Of a stretch of 64,000 nt of DNA, positions 58,469 to 64,000 are shown piece by piece (position 1 is the stretch's first letter; every line of letters begins with the position of its first letter). The stretch is from NCBI GenBank assembly GCA_938074445.1, contig CALJEK010000008.1, positions 1 through 64,000 of the forward strand, in the 5' to 3' direction. Source of the stretch: Candidatus Kryptoniota bacterium (lineage in GTDB: Bacteria; Bacteroidota; Ignavibacteria; Kryptoniales; Kryptoniaceae). The translations under genes were made by a program, and so were the position numbers. Under the pieces are notes generated by a model, which did no database searches, had not been told where the DNA came from, and worked only from the letters and a program-made list of their open reading frames with translations.

Positions 58469-60349
58469 TTACTTTAAAAATGAAACCTTCTGCGACTTTG
58501 AAAAAACTATTTTCCCATTTCTAAAAGCGCTCATTCTGCACAGATAAATACCACTTGCAACCTCTCTTCCTCTTTCATCTCTCCCATCCCAATAAATCTG
58601 ATATACACCGCTTTGATGAACTCCCGAAACAACCTTCTTAACTTCTCTCCCCATAAGGTCAAAAATTCTTATATCAACGAAAGACGCCTCTGGAATGCTA
58701 TACTTAAAATTAACCAAAGAATTAAAAGGATTTGGATACCCCGGAGAAAAAGCATACTCAGTTGGCATCAACTCGAACTCAATGCGTGTAATAACCAAGC
58801 TCGATGGCTGACTTTCATTCTTCAACCTGTCAAGCGATGTCACAACGTAGGTGTAAATTTTTGATGTATCAGGTATCCTATCCGTGTAAATGTTAACGGA
58901 TAATGCAGACGGAATGATGGCTATTATGTTTACTGGGTCATTTATATTAACCATTCCCTCCCCCTCGCTTCTATAGATAACATAATGAGAGGGTTTTTCG
59001 CCATCGCTTGCTGGTTCAGGATTAGACCAAACAAGCTGCCAAACGTTTGAAGATATCCTCCTTATCGATAATCCAACGGGTGGATTAGGTGGAACACTGT
59101 CCTTCCAAAACATCGGTGGAACAATAGCAAACGTTTTATATTGATTTAACCTCAACGAATCAATGTAATTTTTCACATTCGTATATCTGAAAATAATGTT
59201 TCCCTTTGTTGCTATACTCCTTGTGAAATTTATCTCCTCTGAAACTTCGCTATAAGGATTATCCCCATAAATTCCGATATAGACATGCTTGCCCCACATA
59301 TTTGCGTTCCAATCCTGCGCTATAACCCTGAAATCATAATCTGAACCGATATTCCAATAAACCTGTGGCGCATGATAATCAATAACCCCAACTTGTGCCC
59401 ATTTTCTCGGATCGCTCCTCCCATCGCGATAAACATCAAAAAACGCTTGTTTTATCGGAAGCAACCAACCTTTATATATCCCCGGCGTTGTTGCACCAAC
59501 TTTAACCCACGGTTTTAACTTCTTAACTGTGTCGTAAACTGCTCTAACAAATCTCTCGATCGAAAGCCGTGCGAAATCATCCCTTGACAAACCATATGGA
59601 TTTCCATTTACAGTATCACTTCTGTTTGAAAAGTAATAGTTAAACGAATCACCGTAAGTGTAAGCCCCAGGAAAACGAATGTAATCAAAATGAATTGCAT
59701 CAATATCATAATTTTTTACAAGTTCAACGACGACCCTTACAAGGTAATTTCTTACAAAGGGGTTTGCGGGGTCAAGCCAGATAAGTTTAAAACCATTGCT
59801 TGGGATCAACCATTCACCCTGCGAATTCTTTGCGAAAAGTTTTGTGTTCCAACGGTTATTTTCATCAATCGCAATATGCCTTGGCTGTGAAATAGCCAAA
59901 CGATAACTTGTATCAGGCAGCGTTAAAATATTATAAACATTTAACCACGCATGAACTTCAATTCCATACTGCCTCGCCTTTTGAATTATATACTTCAACG
60001 GATCGTAAAATTGTGGGGGATTTTCTTTTGTCCCAGGTGGTGTGCCAAGATTTGGATATAATGTCCCATCTTGATCAACAGTTAAAGGCGATGTCAAATA
60101 CGAAGCCCACGGAACTAAACTTGATTCATAATACGCTTGACCACGCGCAAGTACCTGGAAAATTATAGCGTTAAACTTCCCATACCTTGCAAATTCAACG
60201 ATCCCATCAAGTTCTTGCTTCTGTTGAGAAGCCAGAATAGAAAGGGGAAAGTCAAGGCGACTCGTTGCAACCCACAGCCCCCGAAACTCAAATTTAGACT
60301 GTGCGATTAATGAAACTGAAAGTAAAAAAATTAAGTAAACGTGCTTCAT
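58469..60349 (-). CDS. GHL10/DUF187 glycoside hydrolase-like protein with T9SS tail
   Basis: A 626-residue secreted protein (signal MKHVYLIFLLSVSLIAQ). Residues 20-400 form the YddW/GHL10 TIM barrel: EFRGLWVATSRLDFP, NAIIFQVLARGQAYYESSLVPW, GIEVHAWLNVYNIL, VRVVVELVKNYDIDAIHFDYIRFPG (catalytic-type Asp/Asp/Arg), DYHAPQVYWNIGSDYDF. A fibronectin-like region (PPNPPVGLSIRR...) follows and the end is a FlgD-like/T9SS sorting domain with YPNPFNSLVNFKYSIPE. Probably acts on peptidoglycan or cell-surface glycan outside the cell. Confidence 0.9.
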   Translation of the reverse strand: MKHVYLIFLLSVSLIAQSKFEFRGLWVATSRLDFPLSILASQQKQELDGIVEFARYGKFNAIIFQVLARGQAYYESSLVPWASYLTSPLTVDQDGTLYPNLGTPPGTKENPPQFYDPLKYIIQKARQYGIEVHAWLNVYNILTLPDTSYRLAISQPRHIAIDENNRWNTKLFAKNSQGEWLIPSNGFKLIWLDPANPFVRNYLVRVVVELVKNYDIDAIHFDYIRFPGAYTYGDSFNYYFSNRSDTVNGNPYGLSRDDFARLSIERFVRAVYDTVKKLKPWVKVGATTPGIYKGWLLPIKQAFFDVYRDGRSDPRKWAQVGVIDYHAPQVYWNIGSDYDFRVIAQDWNANMWGKHVYIGIYGDNPYSEVSEEINFTRSIATKGNIIFRYTNVKNYIDSLRLNQYKTFAIVPPMFWKDSVPPNPPVGLSIRRISSNVWQLVWSNPEPASDGEKPSHYVIYRSEGEGMVNINDPVNIIAIIPSALSVNIYTDRIPDTSKIYTYVVTSLDRLKNESQPSSLVITRIEFELMPTEYAFSPGYPNPFNSLVNFKYSIPEASFVDIRIFDLMGREVKKVVSGVHQSGVYQIYWDGRDERGREVASGIYLCRMSAFRNGKIVFSKSQKVSFLK

Positions 60350-60386
60350 AGAAGATCGCCCTGCATTGATTTATTTGCACTTCTAA

Positions 60387-60392
60387 ATTATA
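60387..60392 (-). promoter_or_regulatory. Perfect -10 box before the GHL10 gene
   Basis: Minus-strand TATAAT, 38 bases before the ATG at 60349, in the only 100-base gap of the area. No convincing -35 hexamer at the right distance, so it could be an activator-dependent or weak promoter. Confidence 0.35.
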
Positions 60393-60464
60393 GCGCTTCA
60401 GCAAAGTAAATTTTACGAATTTGCAAGTTGCTTTTATCAATGTTAAAAAAGTGTAGATAAAAAA

Positions 60465-60860
60465 TCAAATGTATCGCCTGAACCCAATTTCCTTAATTAA
60501 CTTTTCAAACTTTCTCACTCCATCTACATAAAACAAGTGCCCAAGACAATTACAATCCGAACTGCCAAATCCTTTTACCACTTCAAACCCAAACCTTGAC
60601 ATTTCTCTTGCGGTTTCGTGCTCAAAAGCATCGTTCAAATAAAACACTTTTCTGATCTCCGCAACCTCACTATTCAAAAGATAGTCGATGTGCCAAAACA
60701 ATTTTTTCTCCTTTGAAAAATGTCTTTCCACTCTATTCTTAAAATTTAACTTTGCAGATCCGACATAAGCGTAATAGCCCCGAGCAAACCTTACAATTCC
60801 TAATTTCCCAATAATTTTACTAATCCCCCTCTCGACAAAAATCAACAAGATATACGTCAT
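60465..60860 (-). CDS. DUF123 GIY-YIG nuclease-like protein
   Basis: A 131-residue stand-alone DUF123 domain: TYILLIFVERGISKIIGKLGIVRFARGYYAYVGSAKLNFKNRVERHFS contains the Y-x-Y-V-G signature (a GIY-YIG variant), followed by WHIDYLLNSEVAEIRKVF and SSDCNCLGHLFYV with the conserved Cys-His motif. The family is known from archaea and thermophiles, sometimes fused to endonuclease III. I chose the ATG at 60860, which overlaps the upstream helicase stop as ATGA. Function unknown; coupling to a UvrD-type helicase suggests DNA processing. Confidence 0.87.
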   Translation of the reverse strand: MTYILLIFVERGISKIIGKLGIVRFARGYYAYVGSAKLNFKNRVERHFSKEKKLFWHIDYLLNSEVAEIRKVFYLNDAFEHETAREMSRFGFEVVKGFGSSDCNCLGHLFYVDGVRKFEKLIKEIGFRRYI

Positions 60861-63800
60861 GCCACACTCCCAATGCATCTTCCATTATTAAAATATCCGC
60901 AGTAGTTGCAATGCTCCTTAAAATCAAATGAAATTGAAACGCTCGAATCTGAATCTATCCTCTTTATACCTGCGATAAACTCATTAATTTCTTTCTCAAC
61001 CTCTTTCAGCGTCTCGTGAGTATGAGCAATCTCAATAGGTGAATCGGGAAATTTCGTAAACAAAATATAAGAACGGAAAATTTTCTGTTCGGGGTGAAGT
61101 TTGCTCAAAAGATAAGAATACACACCAAGCTGAACCTCATACTCTTTTTTCCTCATCTCAATCTCATCAAAGCTGACATCATCAGTTTTAAAGTCAACTA
61201 TCTCCCACTCACCGTTTACCTTGTATAATCTATCAATCCTCCCAATCAGATACACATCGCCAAATTTCATAGTTATTCCGTATTCCGTGTGAGATTCTTC
61301 GGCAGAAAAAACTCTTTTGCCAAATCCCGAATTCAAAACTCTTCTAACTTCGCCGATAACATAATCAAAAAGAGCTCTCGCTTTCCTCTCGTTTGAAATC
61401 CCATTCCCACGAATTACAAACCAAGCAAGTTCGCCAAGTTTTTCCTCATCAAATTCACCCCTCCACCCCTCAAGAACTTGATGAACGACTCTACCTTTAA
61501 CCGTTCCAATGATTTCATCCTTAAAATCGTCTTCATAAGATGCAGAAGCTATATCTTCAAAATCCTCATCAAAAACAAACTCCTTTCTCAACTCAGGAAG
61601 CCCAAGCCGAAACTTCAAATAAAATTTCATTGGACAGAGCGAGAACGTTTGCAACTGCGTGGCTGATAAAAATTCACCATAAGGTTTGGATTCAAGCGGT
61701 TCAACAAAGATCTTCCCTTCATCAATCTCAACACCAGTTGAACTTTTAGCAAACCTAATAACCGGCTCAGTGAAATCATGTGTATGTCTATAAACTTTAA
61801 CCCTTACGGTATAATCTGATTCCCCTTTATCTTTAAATGTTATCCTCGTCGGAATCTCAATCTCGGGGATGTAATCAATTTTATCTCTTACATCAAGAGC
61901 GCTCAAAACCCAATCAAAATATGTATCCCCGCCCCTATCGCCGTAAGTCCCTGAAATGATCAAAACATCCCTCGCCCTTGTCATAGCAACATACAAAACC
62001 CTTTTCTCCTCAGCTATCGTTTTATGATTTCTTATGAGACGATGAACGGAATCAATCGGCAATTCCTGCGCCCCTTCGACTTCATCTTCGTATTTGATTC
62101 CAAGTCCAATACCATAATCAACATCAATGTTAAATCTTTCCCTTGATCGAATTCTAAATTTTTTACCGAGGAATGGCAAAACGACGACAGGGAACTCAAG
62201 CCCTTTTGCAGCATGAATCGTCATTATCTGAACAGCATTGATCCCAACTTGAACGCTTGCTTGACCCTCACGTAAATGTTCCTCCGATAGAAATTTCATC
62301 TGTTCAACGAAGTCATAAAGATTGTTTAATCCCTTCGCCTCAAAATCCCTCGCTATATCGATCAACTTTTGGATGTTTGCAATAATCTGTTCGCCCCTAC
62401 GCACTGGTAAAACCGAACCATTATACATCGTATTTTTAATTAACCTTTGAATCAAAGACGGAATCGATATCCTATTGGCAACTTTTAAGTCTTCCATTAA
62501 AATTTCAACAGCATATTTTAACCTATCCGAAGGCAGTGGTTCCTCCCCCCGATTTATATAATCTTGCGCTTTTTCCCAAAAGCTTAATCCTTTACCATAA
62601 ACCGAAATCCTAAAAATTTCCAAATCGCTCACCCCAAAAAATGGTGAACGTAAAATCCCAACAAGCGCAACATCGTCGTTCGTGTTAACAAGAAATTTTA
62701 AATAATTCATAAAATCATAAATCTCTTGCGTCTGATAAAACCCAATCCCACTTGAAACAATGTAAGGAATCCCAAGCTCAATAAAAGCATTCTCAAGCGG
62801 TTTCAAAACATCTCTATTCCTTATCAAAACAGCGATGTCCCCAGCTTCAACTCTCTTTCTTTCGCCATTCTTATAAACATAAATATTCTCATCCCGAAGC
62901 AAACTTAAAATCCTTCTTCCAACAAATCTTGCCTCATCGAGTTCTTCAGACTTGCTGCCTCTATTGTCGTCTTTTTTAACGACAAGAATTTCAACAACGC
63001 CATCGTCATCAACTTCTCTCCCAACAACAATCGGCTTATATTCAACTTCATGAACGCTTATCCTCTCGCCCATAATTCTGCCAAATACATGATTGACAAA
63101 TCCAGCAATACCCTTCAAGAGACGAAAACTTTCGCCCAAGTATATCTCTTCACCATCTTCCCTACTACAAATTTCTTTTCTTGTCTTGTCAAAAACTTCA
63201 ACATCTGAGCCCCTAAATCCGTATATGCTTTGCTTGTCATCCCCAACTACGAAAAGTTTTATCCTCTCAAGAAAATCTCTTATCAACCTCTTCACAATTT
63301 CATATTGCAAATAATTCGTGTCCTGATATTCATCGATCATTATGTATTTAAACCTTCTTGAAAGCTCGCCCCTAACACCTTCATCTTTCTCAAGCAATTC
63401 TCTGACTTTCAATTGCAAATCTTCAAAATCAAGATATCCATTCTGAATCTTAAAATTCTCATACTCACGACCTATCTCATCGTAAAGCGAGAGTATCAAC
63501 CTTGTATCACCTACATATTGATGGTGTAAATCTTTAAAATCGTCAAACTCATCAATGTGCAGATCTTTAATGTCGTTATAAACCTTTTTCAAAATCTCAA
63601 GCACCCGCAAAATTTCCACTTGTACTTCTATCCGCTTGCCACTTAACGATTTTTTAACCTCACTTTTCAATTCCCCATTCTTTGTGAAAATTGTTTCGGA
63701 AACAGCTTCACAAAAAACTTTGTATGCCGTTGCAACATCCCTACTTTCCATCGCATCCTCAAACTGAGAAACAAACCAACGAAATTTAAAACCTGAATCA

Positions 63801-64000
63801 GCCATTTCGTAGAAAATGTGCCCGAGCAAACTCCTAAAGATATTTGCCATCTTGCTTCCCTCAAAAACCTTAAAAACATATTCAAAAATTTTGTCCCGCC
63901 ACATGTCAACTATCTCGTCATCGCTCTTGACCAAATAAATATCACGCTTGATCTTCTCAATAAGCTCCCTCGAAGAAATAAGCTTTTTGATGAACCTGTA
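60857..64000 (-). CDS. UvrD/AddA-type helicase with C-terminal PD-(D/E)XK nuclease (partial)
   Basis: The 3' 1047 codons are in the window; the N terminus with Walker A lies beyond the right edge, because the frame stays open to base 64000 and the apparent TTG start at 63934 is only an internal codon. Motifs in order: DFEDLQLKVRELL, MIDEYQDTNYLQYEIV (II), VVGDDKQSIYGFRGSD (III), LGESFRLLKGI (IV), IMTIHAAKGLEFPVVVLP (V), RVLYVAMTRARDVL (VI), then a RecB-like nuclease with GRIDRLYKVNGEWEIVDFKTDD. Four cysteines frame the nuclease: one in LCPMKFYLKF and three in CNYCGYFNNGRC, a pattern for a 4Fe-4S staple as in AddB. It probably works in double-strand break repair, with a partner gene upstream. 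Confidence 0.9.
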   Translation of the reverse strand, partial: YRFIKKLISSRELIEKIKRDIYLVKSDDEIVDMWRDKIFEYVFKVFEGSKMANIFRSLLGHIFYEMADSGFKFRWFVSQFEDAMESRDVATAYKVFCEAVSETIFTKNGELKSEVKKSLSGKRIEVQVEILRVLEILKKVYNDIKDLHIDEFDDFKDLHHQYVGDTRLILSLYDEIGREYENFKIQNGYLDFEDLQLKVRELLEKDEGVRGELSRRFKYIMIDEYQDTNYLQYEIVKRLIRDFLERIKLFVVGDDKQSIYGFRGSDVEVFDKTRKEICSREDGEEIYLGESFRLLKGIAGFVNHVFGRIMGERISVHEVEYKPIVVGREVDDDGVVEILVVKKDDNRGSKSEELDEARFVGRRILSLLRDENIYVYKNGERKRVEAGDIAVLIRNRDVLKPLENAFIELGIPYIVSSGIGFYQTQEIYDFMNYLKFLVNTNDDVALVGILRSPFFGVSDLEIFRISVYGKGLSFWEKAQDYINRGEEPLPSDRLKYAVEILMEDLKVANRISIPSLIQRLIKNTMYNGSVLPVRRGEQIIANIQKLIDIARDFEAKGLNNLYDFVEQMKFLSEEHLREGQASVQVGINAVQIMTIHAAKGLEFPVVVLPFLGKKFRIRSRERFNIDVDYGIGLGIKYEDEVEGAQELPIDSVHRLIRNHKTIAEEKRVLYVAMTRARDVLIISGTYGDRGGDTYFDWVLSALDVRDKIDYIPEIEIPTRITFKDKGESDYTVRVKVYRHTHDFTEPVIRFAKSSTGVEIDEGKIFVEPLESKPYGEFLSATQLQTFSLCPMKFYLKFRLGLPELRKEFVFDEDFEDIASASYEDDFKDEIIGTVKGRVVHQVLEGWRGEFDEEKLGELAWFVIRGNGISNERKARALFDYVIGEVRRVLNSGFGKRVFSAEESHTEYGITMKFGDVYLIGRIDRLYKVNGEWEIVDFKTDDVSFDEIEMRKKEYEVQLGVYSYLLSKLHPEQKIFRSYILFTKFPDSPIEIAHTHETLKEVEKEINEFIAGIKRIDSDSSVSISFDFKEHCNYCGYFNNGRCIGSVA

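Noticed and set aside
63932-63934. TTG at 63934 as true start of the helicase
   Set aside because: The frame remains open for 22 more codons to the window edge and the Walker A domain is missing, so the gene clearly begins outside.

Overview
The window is about 64 kb of densely coding, AT-rich bacterial chromosome with no rRNA or tRNA gene, no insertion sequence and no CRISPR array that I can see. Two proteins carry type IX secretion (T9SS)-type C-terminal sorting domains and one looks like PorV/PorQ, which points to the FCB superphylum. Together with the B12-dependent ribonucleotide reductase, SUF-type Fe-S assembly, an archaemetzincin, a stand-alone DUF123 GIY-YIG protein and a Cas6, this suggests a Chlorobi/Ignavibacteria/Kryptonia-like, possibly thermophilic, bacterium. 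That placement is inference from gene content. No gene-free stretch exceeds about 170 bases.

Layout. 1-5.6 kb (minus): thioredoxin-like protein, TPR protein, rsmA, PAP2 phosphatase, OPT transporter. 5.8-6.9 kb (plus): a response regulator fused to a decayed histidine kinase. 6.8-11.3 kb (minus): radA, PQ-loop protein, rdgB, hemL, DUF2279 protein. 11.4-14.1 kb (plus): lysA, membrane protein, nfo. 14.1-15.0 kb (minus): amzA and a DUF2203 protein. 15.1-24.0 kb (minus): a 12-gene SUF operon (Rrf2 regulator, sufC, sufB, small Cys/His protein, sufD, sufU, Rieske protein, sufS, iscS, small unknown, sufA, superoxide dismutase) with a clear promoter, a candidate operator and a terminator. 24.1-24.9 kb: a lone cas6. 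25-30 kb (minus): M14-type peptidase, PorV-like protein and an N-terminally truncated T9SS-tail protein. 30.1-31.1 kb (plus): cyclic-nucleotide-binding protein and UspA. 31.1-36.1 kb (minus): tpiA, monocistronic nrdJ, lat. 36.5-48.8 kb (minus): a compact run of Xer-like protein, leuS, lipoprotein, GT2, MsbA-like ABC exporter, O-antigen-ligase-like protein, GT4, nicotinate phosphoribosyltransferase and a TPR/beta-barrel protein, apparently an envelope-glycan operon with housekeeping genes in it. 48.9-49.8 kb (plus): CDF metal exporter. 49.8-60.3 kb (minus): TonB receptor, Asp-box propeller protein, ychF, unknown protein, alkaline phosphatase, cyaB, GHL10 hydrolase. 60.5-64 kb (minus): GIY-YIG protein and the 3' part of a UvrD-type helicase-nuclease that runs off the right edge.

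The most notable points are the orphan cas6 next to the SUF promoter; an SOD gene with two well-placed ribosome sites that would give Tat-exported and cytosolic forms; a small Cys/His protein inside the SUF operon; three enzymes whose catalytic residues have decayed or changed (kinase, tyrosine recombinase, M14 peptidase); a mirror-symmetric pair of divergent promoters sharing one -35 hexamer; and convergent gene pairs that stop exactly 3 bases apart. I found no complete, obviously new multi-gene system; the SUF locus with its accessory genes is the nearest candidate.
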